The notes below the pieces were generated by a model that was given only the letters and a program-made list of their open reading frames with translations, did no database searches and had not been told where the DNA came from. From Allofranklinella schreckenbergeri (GTDB taxonomy: Bacteria; Pseudomonadota; Gammaproteobacteria; Burkholderiales; Burkholderiaceae_C): a stretch of 64,000 nucleotides of DNA. How positions within the stretch are numbered: position 1 is the first letter of the stretch; every line of letters begins with the position of its first letter. Where the stretch lies: the NCBI RefSeq assembly GCF_003703475.1, contig NZ_RDQM01000001.1, positions 62,001 to 126,000 on the forward strand, read 5' to 3'. Of this stretch, positions 7,813 to 18,086 are shown piece by piece. A program made the position numbers and the translations under genes.

Positions 7813-10800
7813 TTAGCGTTTCAAAACAGCGTCTATCGCCTCTCCGGTCAGGCTGCCTTTGGCCGCGACATCCTCGGGCGTGCCTGCGGCGACGATCTGG
7901 CCGCCGGCCTGGCCGCCTTCGGGGCCCAGGTCGATGATCCAGTCGGCTTCGGCGATCAGATCCAGATCGTGCTCGATGACGACCACGCTGTGCCCGCCAT
8001 CGACCAGGCGGTGCAGCACGCCGATGAGCTTTTCCACGTCGGCCATGTGCAGGCCGACGGTGGGCTCGTCCAGCACGTACAGGGTGTGCGGGGCCTTGTT
8101 GCCGCGGCGGGTGATGTCGTCGCGCACCTTGGCCAGCTCGGTCACGAGCTTGATGCGCTGGGCTTCGCCGCCGCTCAGGGTGGGGCTGGGCTGGCCCAGG
8201 GTGAGGTAGCCCAGGCCCACGTCTTGCAGCAGTTGCAGCGGATGGGCGATGGCGGGCATGCTGGCGAAGAAGCCGATGGCCTCGTCCACCTCCATTTGCA
8301 GCACCTGGCCGATGTGCTTGCCGCGCCAGGTTACGGCCAGGGTTTCGGGGTTGAAGCGCGCGCCATGGCAGACCTCGCAGGGCACTTTCACATCGGGCAG
8401 AAAGCTCATTTCGATGGTGCGCATGCCCTGGCCTTCGCAGGCCGGGCAGCGGCCCTCGCCGGTGTTGAAGGAGAAGCGGCTGGCGCTGTAGCCGCGCGCC
8501 TTGGCTTCGAGCGTGTCGGCAAAGAGCTTGCGCACCGTGTCCCAAAAGCCGATGTAGGTGGCCGGGCAGGAGCGCGGGGTTTTGCCGATGGGGGTTTGAT
8601 CGACTTCGAGCACGCGGTCGATGCCCTCGAAGCCTTGCAGGCCACGCAGGTGTTGCAACTGCCCGGCCGCGCCGCGCTCGCGCAGGGCTTCGCGCCCGGC
8701 CTTGCTGGCCTGCTGGCCGACCAGGCGCGCCACGTTGGCCAGCAGCACTTCGCGCGCCAGCGTGGATTTGCCCGAGCCGGATACGCCAGTGATCGCCACC
8801 AGCCGCCCCAGCGGCACCCAGGCGTTGACGCCTTGCAGGTTGTGCAGGCTGGCGCCTTGCAGGCGCAGCGCGGGGCTGTCCGCGCCCACGGCGCGGCGCG
8901 GGCGAAACGGGTGGCGCATGGCCTGGCGCAGGTAGCGGCCGGTGAGCGAGTCGGGGTGCTGAGCCACGGCCTCGGGCCGCCCCTGGGCGACGATGCTGCC
9001 GCCGCGCACGCCCGCGCCGGGGCCGATGTCGATGAGGTGGTCGGCGCTGCGGATGGTGTCCTCATCGTGCTCGACCACGACCAGGGTGTTGCCCTTGTCG
9101 CTCAGGGCCTGCAGCGCGCCCAGCAGGATGCGGTTGTCGCGCGCGTGCAGGCCGATGGTGGGCTCGTCCAGCACGTAGCACACGCCTTGCAGGTTGCTGC
9201 CCAGTTGCGCGGCCAGGCGGATGCGCTGGGCCTCGCCGCCGCTGAGCGTGGGCGCGCCACGGTCCAGCGTGAGATAGCCCAGGCCGACTTGTTCCAGAAA
9301 CTCCAGCCGGGAGCGGATTTCGGGCAGCAGGTCGCGGGCGATTTCGGCCTCGCGCGGGCTGAGTGCGTCGGCGGCGCTGCCCGCTTGCAGGCTTTGCACC
9401 CAGGCGCGCAGCTCGCTGACCGTCCGCCGCGCCAGGTCGGTAATGGCCATGCCGTGAAAGCGCACGGCGCGGGCGGTGGCGTTCAGGCGCGTGCCCTGGC
9501 AGGCGGGGCAGGCAGCGTCGTCCAGGCCTTCCACGTCTGGCTCGTCAAAGCTGCGCTCGCGCCCGCGCTCGTCCTGCGGGGCGGAGTCGTCCAGCGCCTG
9601 GCGCTGCTCGCGCGTCAGCGCCAGGCCCGTGCCCACGCAGTCGGGGCACCAGCCGTGCGCGCTGTTGTAGGAGAACAGGCGCGGGTCCAGCTCGGGGTAC
9701 GAGGTATGGCATTGCGGGCAGGCGCGCAGTGTGGAATAGCTTTCGATCTGGCCCAGGCCGCGCGTACCCTGGCCGCTGGGGTCGGCCGCCAGCGCGGCAG
9801 CCAGGCCGCCGGGGCCATCTGGCTGGCCGATGCCGCTGAGCACCTGCACCACGCCCTTGCCGTGTTGCAGCGCCAGCGCCAGTTGCTCGCGCAGCAGCGC
9901 CTCGTTGGCGGGCGTCACATCCAGGCTGCACACGGGCAGCTCGATGTGGTGTTCCTTGTAGCGGTCCAGCTTGGGGAAGGGCGCGGTGGGCACAAACGCG
10001 CCATCGACGCGCAAATGCGTGTGGCCGCGCAGCCGCGCCCATTCGGCGATCTCGGTGTAAATGCCCTTGCGGCCCACCACCAGCGGCGCCAGCAGGCCGA
10101 TGTGTTGGCCGCGGTGCCGGCGCAGCACATGGGCGGCGATGGCGTCCAGCGATTGCGGCTGCACCGCCGCGCCGTCGTGCACGCAGTGCTGCACGCCCAG
10201 CTTGACGTACAGCAGGCGCAGGTAGTGCCAGACCTCGGTGGCCGTGCCGACGGTGGATTTGCGCCCGCCGCGCGAGAGCCGCTGCTCGATCGCCACCGTG
10301 GGCGGGATGCCGTGCACGGCGTCCACATCCGGGCGGCTGGCCGGCTGCACGATGGAGCGCGCGTAGGCGTTGAGCGATTCCAGATAGCGGCGCTGGCCCT
10401 CGCCAAACAGGATGTCGAAGGCCAGCGTGGATTTGCCCGAGCCGGACACGCCGGTGATGACGTTGAAGCGCCCGCGCGGGATGGAGACGCTGAGGTTTTT
10501 CAGGTTGTGCTCGCGGGCGTGGACGATGTCGATCGTGGCCGGATGCCGGGCCGCAGCCGTTTTTGCGCCGTACACGGCCTGCGGCTCAGCCACGTGCAGG
10601 CCCTGCGCGGCGTGGGTGGCGTGGGCTGCGGGCGGCTGGCCCAATACTTGCTCGTACTCGCGCAGCGCAGCGCCGGTCAGCGAATCGGGGTGCCGGGCCA
10701 CTTCTTCTGGCGCGCCTTGCGCCACGATGCGTCCGCCAGCTTCCCCGGCCTCGGGGCCCAGGTCGATGATCCAGTCGGCCGCGCGCATCACGTCCAGGTT

Positions 10801-13791
10801 GTGCTCGATCAGGATCAGCGAGTGCCCGGCATCGAGCAGCTTGCGCAGCGCGCGCATGAGCTTGGCGATGTCGTCGAAATGCAGGCCGGTGGTCGGTTCG
10901 TCAAATAAAAACAGCGTGCCCTTGCGCGCCAGCGGCTGGCGGCTTTTGCTGGCCTGCTGCGCGGCCTCGGCCAGGTGCCCGGCGAGCTTGAGGCGCTGGG
11001 CCTCGCCGCCGCTGAGCGTGGGCACGCTCTGGCCCAGGCGCAGGTATTCCAGCCCCACGTCGGCCAGCGGTTGCAGGGCGCGCAGCACCTCGCGATCGGT
11101 GGCTAAGCAGGCCAGCGCCTCGTCCACCGTCAGCGCCAGCACGTCGGCCACGTTCAGCGCCTGGCCGCCGCGCTCGATCTGCACCTCCAGCACCTCGGGG
11201 CGGTAGCGGCTGCCGTTGCATTCCTGGCAGCGCAGATAGACGTCGGAGAGAAATTGCATCTCCACATGCTCAAAACCGCTGCCGCCGCACACCGGGCAGC
11301 GCCCGTCGCCGCTGTTGAAGCTGAACTTGGCCGCCGTGTAGCCGCGCTGGCGCGCCAGCGGCGCATCGGCAAAGAGCTTGCGGATCGCATCCCACGCGCC
11401 CACGTAGCTGGCCGGGTTGGAGCGCGCCGTCTTGCCGATGGGCGATTGATCGACGAACACCGCATCGGCCAGGTGGTCGGCCCCCAGCAGCGCATCGTGC
11501 GCGCCGGGCGCGTCCGTCGCTTTGCCAAAGGCGCGCAGCAGCGCCGGGGCCAGCACGTCCTGGATCAGCGTGGACTTGCCCGAGCCGGACACGCCGGTCA
11601 CGCACACCATGCGCTGCAAGGGGAACTCCACATCCATGCCTTGCAGGTTGTTGGCGCGCGCGCCCTGCAACAGCAGGCGCGGCGTGCCCGGCTGCACGGC
11701 GCGGCGCGCCGGGCTGTCGATGCGCAGCCGCCCGCCCAGGTATTGGCCGGTGAGCGTGTCGGCCTGGCGCAGCGCGGCGGGCGTGCCGTCGAACACGATG
11801 CGCCCGCCGCCGCTGCCTGGGCGCGGCCCCATGTCGATGATGCGGTCGGCCGCCAGCATCACCGCCGGGTCGTGCTCCACCACCACCAGCGTGTTGCCCG
11901 CATCGCGCAGGCGCAGCATGGCCTGGTTGATGCGCTGCATGTCGCGCGGGTGCAGGCCGATGCTGGGCTCGTCGAGCACGAACAAGGTGTTCACCAGCGA
12001 AGTGCCCAGCGCCGTCGTCAGGTTGATGCGCTGTACTTCGCCGCCGCTCAGGGTGCGGCTTTGCCGGTCCAGCGTCAGGTAGCCAATGCCGACCTCGTTG
12101 AGAAAGCGCAGCCGCGCGTTGATTTCTGCCAGCAGCATGCGCGTGGCCTGGGCCTGGGCGCCGTCGTCATCCTCGGGCGGCACCAGGGTGGCCATGAAAT
12201 GCGCCAGCCTTGCCAGCGGCAACTGCATCAAATCGTGCAGGCACAGGCCGGGCAGGGCCTCCAATTGCGCCCGGCTCCAGCCTACGCCTGCGGGCATGAA
12301 GCGCTGCGCAGCGGGCAGCGCCGCATCCGCCGCCGCCTTGGTGCCCACGCGCCAAAGCAGGCTTTGCGTCTTCAGCCGCGCGCCTGCACAGGCCGGGCAG
12401 GTGGTGTAGCTGCGGTATTTGGAGAGCAGCACGCGAATGTGCATCTTGTAGGCCTTGCTCTCCAGGTATTCGAAAAAGCGCGCAATGCCGTACCACTTCT
12501 GCGTCCACTTGCCGTTCCAATCCGGCGCGCCGTGCAGCACCCAGTGCCGCTGCTCGGGCGTCAAGTCCCGCCAGGGCGTGTCGCGCGGGATGCGCCAGCT
12601 CTCGGCGTGGCGCAGCAAATCGTCCTGAATCTCCTTCCAGGCCGGGGTTTGGATGGCCTTGATGGCGCCCTGGCGCAAAGTCAGCCGTTCGTCGGGGATC
12701 ACCAGGCCCCAGTCCACGCCGATCACGCGGCCAAAGCCCCGGCAGGCCTCGCAGGCCCCGGCCGGGGAGTTGAAGGAGAACATCGAGGGCGTGGGCTCCT
12801 GATAGCGCAACTGGCTTTCGGGGCAGTGCAGGCCTTGGGAGAAGTGCAGGATTTCGGGCGCTGCGGCCTCGCCCTCGGCTGCTGCCTCGACCTTAACCTC
12901 AGGCAACACATACACGGCCAGCCGCCCGTGGCCGCGCTGGAAGGCCGTCTCCAGCGCCTCGACCACCCGCGCTGGCTCGGCACGCGAGAGGCGAAAGCGA
13001 TCGGCCACCACATCCAGCACCTTGCGCTGCGCCGGGGCGGGGCTTGCTTTGGCGGCCTTGCCCGTTTTCTTCACGGCCTTGCCCGTGGCGGCAGTGGCTG
13101 CGGCCTGCTCCACCTGCACCAGCCGCTGGGCCTGCACCTTGGTGTAGCCGCTGGCGGCCAGCCATTGCTGCATTTGCTCCTCGCTGGTGTCGGCGGGCAG
13201 CTCCACGGCAAAGGTCACCACCAGGCGCGGGTCGCCTGCGCCCTGGCCATCCTCTTTGCCATCCCCCTTGCCGCTCTCCTTGCCGAAGCGCGCCTGCAAG
13301 GCCGCGTACACGCTCTGCGGCGTATCGTGGCGCACCGGCAGGGCCGTCTGCCGGTCGTAGAGCTGGGCCGTGCGCGCAAACAGCAGCTTCAGGTGGTCGT
13401 TGAGCTCGGTCATCGTGCCCACGGTGGAGCGGCTGTTGCGCACCGGGTTGGTCTGGTCGATGGCGATGGCCGGCGGCACGCCCTCGATGCGGTCCACCGC
13501 AGGTTTGTCCATGCGGTCGAGGAATTGCCGCGCGTAGGCAGAGAACGTCTCCACATAGCGGCGCTGGCCCTCGGCGTAGAGCGTGTCGAACACCAGCGAG
13601 GACTTGCCGCTGCCGCTGGGGCCGGTGACCACCGTCAGCGTGCCGGGGGCGATGTCCAGATCCAGATTCTGCAAATTGTGCTGGCGCGCGCCACGGATGC
13701 GAATCGGCGATGCAGACGAAGGCGCGGGCGGCTCCGACTGGCTGGAAGGATGGAAAGATTGAACAGATGGGAAAGGCTTGGCAGCAGACAT
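7813..13791 (-). CDS. Double-length UvrA-like excinuclease ATPase (two UvrA units in tandem)
   Basis: UvrA is the damage-recognition ATPase of nucleotide excision repair, normally about 940 residues and working as a dimer. This protein is 1992 residues: two complete UvrA units head to tail. It has four Walker A motifs (GPSGSGKS at 57-64, then GVSGSGKST near 734, 1112 and 1672) and four ABC signatures TLSGGE (near 584, 930, 1517 and 1875). Zinc-finger CxxC pairs appear in each unit. Such long forms are known in Burkholderiales as UvrA paralogues; the ordinary uvrA is not here. The frame extends upstream to a GTG at 13848, but ATG 13791 is the more likely start. Confidence 0.9.
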   Translation of the reverse strand: MSAAKPFPSVQSFHPSSQSEPPAPSSASPIRIRGARQHNLQNLDLDIAPGTLTVVTGPSGSGKSSLVFDTLYAEGQRRYVETFSAYARQFLDRMDKPAVDRIEGVPPAIAIDQTNPVRNSRSTVGTMTELNDHLKLLFARTAQLYDRQTALPVRHDTPQSVYAALQARFGKESGKGDGKEDGQGAGDPRLVVTFAVELPADTSEEQMQQWLAASGYTKVQAQRLVQVEQAAATAATGKAVKKTGKAAKASPAPAQRKVLDVVADRFRLSRAEPARVVEALETAFQRGHGRLAVYVLPEVKVEAAAEGEAAAPEILHFSQGLHCPESQLRYQEPTPSMFSFNSPAGACEACRGFGRVIGVDWGLVIPDERLTLRQGAIKAIQTPAWKEIQDDLLRHAESWRIPRDTPWRDLTPEQRHWVLHGAPDWNGKWTQKWYGIARFFEYLESKAYKMHIRVLLSKYRSYTTCPACAGARLKTQSLLWRVGTKAAADAALPAAQRFMPAGVGWSRAQLEALPGLCLHDLMQLPLARLAHFMATLVPPEDDDGAQAQATRMLLAEINARLRFLNEVGIGYLTLDRQSRTLSGGEVQRINLTTALGTSLVNTLFVLDEPSIGLHPRDMQRINQAMLRLRDAGNTLVVVEHDPAVMLAADRIIDMGPRPGSGGGRIVFDGTPAALRQADTLTGQYLGGRLRIDSPARRAVQPGTPRLLLQGARANNLQGMDVEFPLQRMVCVTGVSGSGKSTLIQDVLAPALLRAFGKATDAPGAHDALLGADHLADAVFVDQSPIGKTARSNPASYVGAWDAIRKLFADAPLARQRGYTAAKFSFNSGDGRCPVCGGSGFEHVEMQFLSDVYLRCQECNGSRYRPEVLEVQIERGGQALNVADVLALTVDEALACLATDREVLRALQPLADVGLEYLRLGQSVPTLSGGEAQRLKLAGHLAEAAQQASKSRQPLARKGTLFLFDEPTTGLHFDDIAKLMRALRKLLDAGHSLILIEHNLDVMRAADWIIDLGPEAGEAGGRIVAQGAPEEVARHPDSLTGAALREYEQVLGQPPAAHATHAAQGLHVAEPQAVYGAKTAAARHPATIDIVHAREHNLKNLSVSIPRGRFNVITGVSGSGKSTLAFDILFGEGQRRYLESLNAYARSIVQPASRPDVDAVHGIPPTVAIEQRLSRGGRKSTVGTATEVWHYLRLLYVKLGVQHCVHDGAAVQPQSLDAIAAHVLRRHRGQHIGLLAPLVVGRKGIYTEIAEWARLRGHTHLRVDGAFVPTAPFPKLDRYKEHHIELPVCSLDVTPANEALLREQLALALQHGKGVVQVLSGIGQPDGPGGLAAALAADPSGQGTRGLGQIESYSTLRACPQCHTSYPELDPRLFSYNSAHGWCPDCVGTGLALTREQRQALDDSAPQDERGRERSFDEPDVEGLDDAACPACQGTRLNATARAVRFHGMAITDLARRTVSELRAWVQSLQAGSAADALSPREAEIARDLLPEIRSRLEFLEQVGLGYLTLDRGAPTLSGGEAQRIRLAAQLGSNLQGVCYVLDEPTIGLHARDNRILLGALQALSDKGNTLVVVEHDEDTIRSADHLIDIGPGAGVRGGSIVAQGRPEAVAQHPDSLTGRYLRQAMRHPFRPRRAVGADSPALRLQGASLHNLQGVNAWVPLGRLVAITGVSGSGKSTLAREVLLANVARLVGQQASKAGREALRERGAAGQLQHLRGLQGFEGIDRVLEVDQTPIGKTPRSCPATYIGFWDTVRKLFADTLEAKARGYSASRFSFNTGEGRCPACEGQGMRTIEMSFLPDVKVPCEVCHGARFNPETLAVTWRGKHIGQVLQMEVDEAIGFFASMPAIAHPLQLLQDVGLGYLTLGQPSPTLSGGEAQRIKLVTELAKVRDDITRRGNKAPHTLYVLDEPTVGLHMADVEKLIGVLHRLVDGGHSVVVIEHDLDLIAEADWIIDLGPEGGQAGGQIVAAGTPEDVAAKGSLTGEAIDAVLKR

Positions 13792-13878
13792 GCCTGCGAG
13801 CGTAACCCAACGCCCCCGAGTAAACCCGCACACCCGCCAAAAGGCCACACAAAGGCGGGAAAAGCCACGACAACCTTT

Positions 13879-13961
13879 TTATTGCAAATCAAAAGGAAAC
13901 AAAATAACCGCTTTTCGGCAACATATGCAATAAATATATTTTCCCTTGATTGAAATATAAG
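13879..13961 (+). repeat. TCGGCA palindromic element, copy R2
   Basis: Lies between the apaH stop and the uvrA start, both on the minus strand. The left arm is ATTGCAAATCAAAAGGAAA; the opposite arm is TTATATTTCAATCAAGGGAA; the core is CTTTTCGGCAACAT at 13911-13924. By hand count the 80 bases 13881-13960 are about 28% GC, in the middle of DNA that is near 65-70%. Confidence 0.85.
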
Positions 13962-14045
13962 AAAACCACCCCATTCACAACCTTCACCTGCAAAAGGCCA
14001 CAAGCGGCAGGCTGCCCAAGCGCCGCCAAGGGTTTTGCACAAGCC

Positions 14046-14891
14046 TCAGCCCGGTTTCTGCGCCGCCTCGCACGGCACCTGAATCACCTCCCGGTCAGCC
14101 TTGCGCAAGCCAAACCGCATGGCGCTCAAGCAGCCACCCCACACGCAACCCGTATCCAAGGCCAGGATATTGGCGCGATCTTGCAAGCCCAGCGTGGACC
14201 AATGGCCAAACGCAATCGTCGTATCTGCACTTTTTCGCCCTGGCACCTCAAACCAGGGCATTAATCCCGGCGGTGCTTTATCGGCATTTTCAGAGCTTTC
14301 AAAATCCATGCGCCCATCGGCCGAACAAAAACGCAAGCGCGTCAGCGCATTGACGATGGCGCGCAAACGGTCTTTCCCTTTGAGCTTATCGCTCCAGCGA
14401 TCCGGCTGATTGCCATACATCTGCTCAATAAAAGAACGGCACGCTTTGGCATCGGCCAATACCGCATGCACTTCCTGCGCCAAATCCAGAGTTTTTTGCG
14501 CCGTCCACTGCGGCAAAACGCCTGCATGCACCATTAACAAAGGGCCATCCTGAAATGCGATTTGCCGCGCCAGCGGCTGCTGGCGCAACCACGCCATCAA
14601 GGCATCGACATCGGGCGCCTGGATTACCTGATCGATCGTGTCACGGCGGCTGGACTTTCTCACCCCGTAATAGCGGGCCAGCAAATGCAAATCGTGGTTG
14701 CCCAAAATCACCGAAATACTGCCTTCCGCACAGACGCAGCGCCGCAGCACCGCCGTGGAGTTTGGGCCGCGATTGACCAGATCGCCCAATAAATAAAGAT
14801 GGTCCCGGCTGGCGGAAAAACCAATCTCATCCATCAAGCGCCGCAAAGCGCCATCACAACCTTGCACATCACCCACGCAGTAAACCGCCAT
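14046..14891 (-). CDS. apaH: Symmetrical diadenosine tetraphosphatase
   Basis: ApaH splits Ap4A to two ADP and can also decap Np4-capped RNA. The 281-residue protein has the metallophosphatase motifs GDVQGC, GDLVNRGP and GNHD in order near the N terminus, and LMVHAG and GHWSTLG later for the remaining metal ligands. The frame is open to a TTG at 14903, but the ATG at 14891 follows GGAGAG at 4-5 nt and begins MAVYCVGDVQG as in the family, so I chose it. The gene runs toward uvrA, with repeat R2 between them and no GC-rich terminator. Confidence 0.94.
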   Translation of the reverse strand: MAVYCVGDVQGCDGALRRLMDEIGFSASRDHLYLLGDLVNRGPNSTAVLRRCVCAEGSISVILGNHDLHLLARYYGVRKSSRRDTIDQVIQAPDVDALMAWLRQQPLARQIAFQDGPLLMVHAGVLPQWTAQKTLDLAQEVHAVLADAKACRSFIEQMYGNQPDRWSDKLKGKDRLRAIVNALTRLRFCSADGRMDFESSENADKAPPGLMPWFEVPGRKSADTTIAFGHWSTLGLQDRANILALDTGCVWGGCLSAMRFGLRKADREVIQVPCEAAQKPG

Positions 14892-15036
14892 ATTGCTCTC
14901 CAAGTATCATTACCATCGACATTGAAAGAAAAAAGACACGCTGTGATGCTTTTATCGTTCGGCCCTATAACAACCCATACCAGCCGCAGCGAGCACCCAG
15001 CCCATTTATGGTCGCGACCCCCATGCAGTTGGAATT

Positions 15037-15066
15037 TTGCAAAATCTCCAAAAACGCCTATACAAT
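15037..15066 (+). promoter_or_regulatory. Sigma-70 promoter for the H-NS-type gene
   Basis: TTGCAA at 15037-15042 and TACAAT at 15061-15066 are separated by 18 nt. Transcription would start near 15073 and give a leader of about 110 nt before the ATG at 15185. The rest of the gap from 14892 holds no gene that I can support. Confidence 0.6.
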
Positions 15067-15184
15067 CCCCCCACTTTGGGAGATACCTCAAATATCATTG
15101 TGGCAGAGTGATGCGGCTGCATTTTCTATCCGCCCGAGAATCTCCTAATGGTTTTTGTACCACTTACATCCTAGCAAGCCAGCC

Positions 15185-15481
15185 ATGAACCAACTAACCG
15201 ACCTCCTCCAGCAACGCGAAGCCCTTGACCAGCAAATCAAGCAACTGCGCCAGCAAGAGCGCTCTCAAGCCTTGGCCGAAGTGCAGCGCCTGGTAAATCT
15301 GCACGAATTGAGCGCCGCCGATATTTTTGGCAAAACCCCTCGGACTTCTACCCAGGCAGGCAAAAAAGTGCCACCCCGTTTCATGAACAAGGAAACGGGC
15401 GAGACTTGGACTGGCCGCGGCAAACCCCCGCGCTGGATTCAGGACAAGGATCGCGAGCAATTCAGAATTCCCAACGCTTGA
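15185..15481 (+). CDS. H-NS family nucleoid protein
   Basis: The 98-residue protein has the short betaproteobacterial H-NS layout: an N-terminal coiled coil (about residues 1-45, heptad-like LLQQREALDQQIKQL) for oligomerisation, a linker, and the C-terminal DNA-binding motif ETGETWTGRGKPPRWI, where GRGKPPRW matches the minor-groove-binding loop. Such proteins bind and silence AT-rich DNA. I used the ATG at 15185; an upstream in-frame ATG at 15155 would add 10 residues unlike the family. It has its own promoter and a hairpin terminator about 90 nt after the stop. The 80-bp AT-rich repeats of this window would be plausible binding sites. Confidence 0.88.
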   Translation: MNQLTDLLQQREALDQQIKQLRQQERSQALAEVQRLVNLHELSAADIFGKTPRTSTQAGKKVPPRFMNKETGETWTGRGKPPRWIQDKDREQFRIPNA

Positions 15482-15571
15482 TAACGCGCATCTTCCTTTC
15501 CCCTGTTTCTCGCTTGTGCGTCGATGGGATTTTGCAAAAAACCCATCCATTGCGCAGTGGGATATTCGATT

Positions 15572-15604
15572 CAATGGCCAGGCTCACCCCTGGCCATTGC
15601 TTTT
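15572..15604 (+). terminator. Intrinsic terminator of the H-NS-type gene
   Basis: An 11-bp perfect stem (CAATGGCCAGG 15572-15582 with 15589-15599, 6-nt loop) followed by CTTTTG. The T run is short, so efficiency may be modest. Confidence 0.65.
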
Positions 15605-15897
15605 GAAGTGTTCGTCAGTCTTCCTGCACAATACGCCCCGGCATGAAAGCCCTCCGTCTTCAGCCCCAAAAAACACGGCACTATTCACACAGGCATCTTT
15701 CACCCCACGTTTCAAAGCGTGTGAATACTACCGCCCCTTCCAGCTCCACGCCTCATGCCAGCCAGGTCACGACCTCTTTCTAGTTAGCACCTATTTTTGA
15801 TACGCAATACCGTCCAATTGCAGCAAGCCCCAACGTTTAACAACGCATCCAAGCCCTTCAATATGGCCCACAACCCTTGATTTGCCATATTCCCGCA
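15605..15897. other. Intergenic stretch without a supported gene
   Basis: Between the terminator of the H-NS-type gene and the CDF transporter start. Open frames here are short, have no ribosome binding site and no recognisable product. I see no repeat or hairpin of note. It presumably contains the promoter of the CDF gene. Confidence 0.5.
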
Positions 15898-16791
15898 ATG
15901 GCTCACCCTTCTTTGACCTTTTACGCGCGGCTTTCTATCGCCGCTGCTTTAGCCACCATCGCGCTCAAAGGCGCAGCTTGGCAATTAACGGGTTCGGTAG
16001 GCTTGTTTTCCGACGCCATGGAGTCGCTGGTTAATCTCGCAGGCGCTTGCATGGCTTTATGGATGCTCAGCATTGCCGTGCGTCCAGCCGATGAAGACCA
16101 CACTTTTGGTCACAGCAAAGCCGAATATTTTTCCAGCGGTTTTGAGGGATTTCTGATCATGGGCGCGGCCTGCGCCATCGCTTGGGAAGGCGTGCACCGC
16201 TTGTTCGCGCCCGCGCCACTGGACAACCTGGGAGCAGGCATGCTGGCATCGATGCTGGCCTCAGCTATCAATGGCGCGACAGGCCTGGTGCTGCTGCGTG
16301 CAGGGCGGCGCCATCGCTCCATCACGCTGGAAGCCGATGCGCGGCATTTGTTTGCGGATGTCTGGACTTCTGCCGCCGTATTGCTGGGCTTGCTGGCTGC
16401 ATGGGCCTTGGGGTGGTGGTGGATGGATGCGCTCTTGGCCCTGCTGGTGGCCTTGCACATCATGCGGGAGGGACTGAAGCTGGTGCACCGCTCCGTCGCC
16501 GGATTGATGGACGAAGCCCTACCCGCGCACGAGCTGGGGGCCATTGAGCGCGTGCTGGATGATTTTCGCGCGCAAGGGGTCGCATTTCATGCCCTGCGCA
16601 CGCGCCAGGCTGGCGCGCGTGGCTTTGCCTCCATACACGTCCTGGTACCCGGCGCATGGACGGTCCAGCAAGGCCACGATATGTTGCAATCGCTGGAAGC
16701 AGCTCTGCAACAAGCCGTGCCTCACCTTTACGTCATCACGCACTTGGAGCCTATCGAAGACCCCAAATCGTTCAACGAGCCATCGCCTTGA
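15898..16791 (+). CDS. Cation diffusion facilitator (CDF) family metal transporter
   Basis: CDF proteins export Zn, Fe, Co, Mn or related divalent ions using the proton gradient. The 297-residue protein has six hydrophobic segments in the first 200 residues. Metal-site residues are visible in GLFSDAMES (TM2) and in HLFADVWTS (TM5, HxxxD), and a cytoplasmic ferredoxin-like C-terminal domain ends in VITHLEP. The loop DEDHTFGHSKAEY carries further His and Asp residues. The frame opens at a TTG (15877), but the ATG at 15898 gives MAHPSLTFYARL and is preferred. The metal cannot be decided from sequence. It is convergent with hemE, with a palindromic terminator between. Confidence 0.88.
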   Translation: MAHPSLTFYARLSIAAALATIALKGAAWQLTGSVGLFSDAMESLVNLAGACMALWMLSIAVRPADEDHTFGHSKAEYFSSGFEGFLIMGAACAIAWEGVHRLFAPAPLDNLGAGMLASMLASAINGATGLVLLRAGRRHRSITLEADARHLFADVWTSAAVLLGLLAAWALGWWWMDALLALLVALHIMREGLKLVHRSVAGLMDEALPAHELGAIERVLDDFRAQGVAFHALRTRQAGARGFASIHVLVPGAWTVQQGHDMLQSLEAALQQAVPHLYVITHLEPIEDPKSFNEPSP

Positions 16792-16831
16792 CGTTTTCTG
16801 GCCGCTTTGCCTGCCCCGCCCCATACAAACA

Positions 16832-16862
16832 CAAAAAAGGGGCGCTATAGCGCCCCACTTTT
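16832..16862. terminator. Bidirectional terminator between CDF gene and hemE
   Basis: A perfect palindrome GGGGCGCTATAGCGCCCC at 16839-16856. On the minus strand it is followed by TTTTTTGTG, a strong intrinsic terminator for hemE. On the plus strand it is followed by ACTTTTG, weaker. Confidence 0.8.
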
Positions 16863-16880
16863 GCTTGGTGGCATCACACC

Positions 16881-18005
16881 TCAGCCCACCGCTGTGGCAT
16901 TGCGCATTTGTCTCGATAGTCGATGCACGGCATCAACGAAATGCGCCACATTTTCCGGCGGCGTGAATTGGCTGATGCCATGCCCGAGGTTGAAGATATG
17001 CGTCGGGCCAACGCAGCCCTGTTGCATATGGGGCGCGCCAAAATCGTCCAGCACGCGCTGCACTTCGCTTTCAATCACCGCTGGCGGAGCGAACAGCACA
17101 CAGGGGTCCAAATTGCCCTGCAAGGCTTTGCCCGCACGGCCATTGCGGGCGCCTACCCATTCACGGGCCTGGCGCAGGCTGACCGTCCAATCCACCCCCA
17201 GCACGTCGCAATCCAGCTCTGCCATTTCTTGCAGCCACAGGCCCGCGCCCTTGGTGAACACAATACGGGGCACCACTTGCCCATCCGCCCCCTGGCGCTT
17301 GAGCTGTGCCAGCACACGCGCTGTGTAGGCCAAGCTGAAGTCCTGAAAATGGCTGTGCGCCAGCACCCCGCCCCAGCTATCGAACACCATTACGGCCTGT
17401 GCGCCAGCGTCAATTTGTGCGTTCAGATACGTCGCCACGGCATCGGCATTGACTGTCAGCAAGCGATGCATGAGATCGGGCCGGGCATACATCAGGGATT
17501 TGACCTTGCGGTAGTCGGCGCTGCCGCCGCCTTCCACCATGTAGCAGCCCAACGTCCACGGACTGCCGGAAAAACCAATCAGCGGCACCCGCCCGCCCAA
17601 CGCGCGGCGGATCGACGTCACGGCATCGAACACATATCCCAGCCGGGCCATATCCGGCACGGCCAAGGCGGCAATGGCCGCCTCATCGCCTGCCGTGCGC
17701 TCAAAACGCGGCCCCTCCCCTTCCACAAAATGCAGCCCCAAGCCCATGGCATCGGGCACCGTGAGAATGTCGGAAAATAAAATCGCCGCGTCCAGGGGAT
17801 AACGCTCCAGCGGCTGGAGTGTCACCTCCGTGGCGAAATCCACATTGGTAGCCAGCCCCATGAAACTGCCTGCTTTCGCGCGCGTGGCTCGGTATTCAGG
17901 CAAATAGCGCCCTGCCTGGCGCATCATCCACAAAGGGGTGTAATCGGTAGCCTGACCCAGGCAGGCCCGCAGAAAAGTATCGTTTTGCAAAGGTAAAAAG
18001 CTCAT
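16881..18005 (-). CDS. hemE: Uroporphyrinogen decarboxylase
   Basis: HemE removes four carboxyl groups from uroporphyrinogen III to give coproporphyrinogen III in haem synthesis. The 374-residue protein has the N-terminal signature [16 protein letters not shown] with the substrate-binding Arg residues, [11 protein letters not shown] with the catalytic Asp, [16 protein letters not shown], and FDSWGG. The C terminus has [15 protein letters not shown]. The frame is open upstream to a start at 18047, but ATG 18005 ([15 protein letters not shown]) fits the family. It is divergent from the mechanosensitive channel gene, 81 bp away, and the two promoters must share this gap. Confidence 0.95.
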   Translation of the reverse strand: MSFLPLQNDTFLRACLGQATDYTPLWMMRQAGRYLPEYRATRAKAGSFMGLATNVDFATEVTLQPLERYPLDAAILFSDILTVPDAMGLGLHFVEGEGPRFERTAGDEAAIAALAVPDMARLGYVFDAVTSIRRALGGRVPLIGFSGSPWTLGCYMVEGGGSADYRKVKSLMYARPDLMHRLLTVNADAVATYLNAQIDAGAQAVMVFDSWGGVLAHSHFQDFSLAYTARVLAQLKRQGADGQVVPRIVFTKGAGLWLQEMAELDCDVLGVDWTVSLRQAREWVGARNGRAGKALQGNLDPCVLFAPPAVIESEVQRVLDDFGAPHMQQGCVGPTHIFNLGHGISQFTPPENVAHFVDAVHRLSRQMRNATAVG

Positions 18006-18086
18006 GGGCTGCATTGTCGCCCACGCGCGTTCGCCTACGCCGCTCATTGGCTACGCCAAGCTCCACAACGCGTTATAAAGCGCGCC

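Noticed and set aside
7807-10908. Large plus-strand open frame of 1033 codons opposite uvrA (and 899 codons at 11254-13953)
   Set aside because: These are mirror frames of a GC-rich gene. The minus-strand product has all UvrA motifs and the plus-strand translations are low-complexity His/Gln/Ala/Gly sequence.
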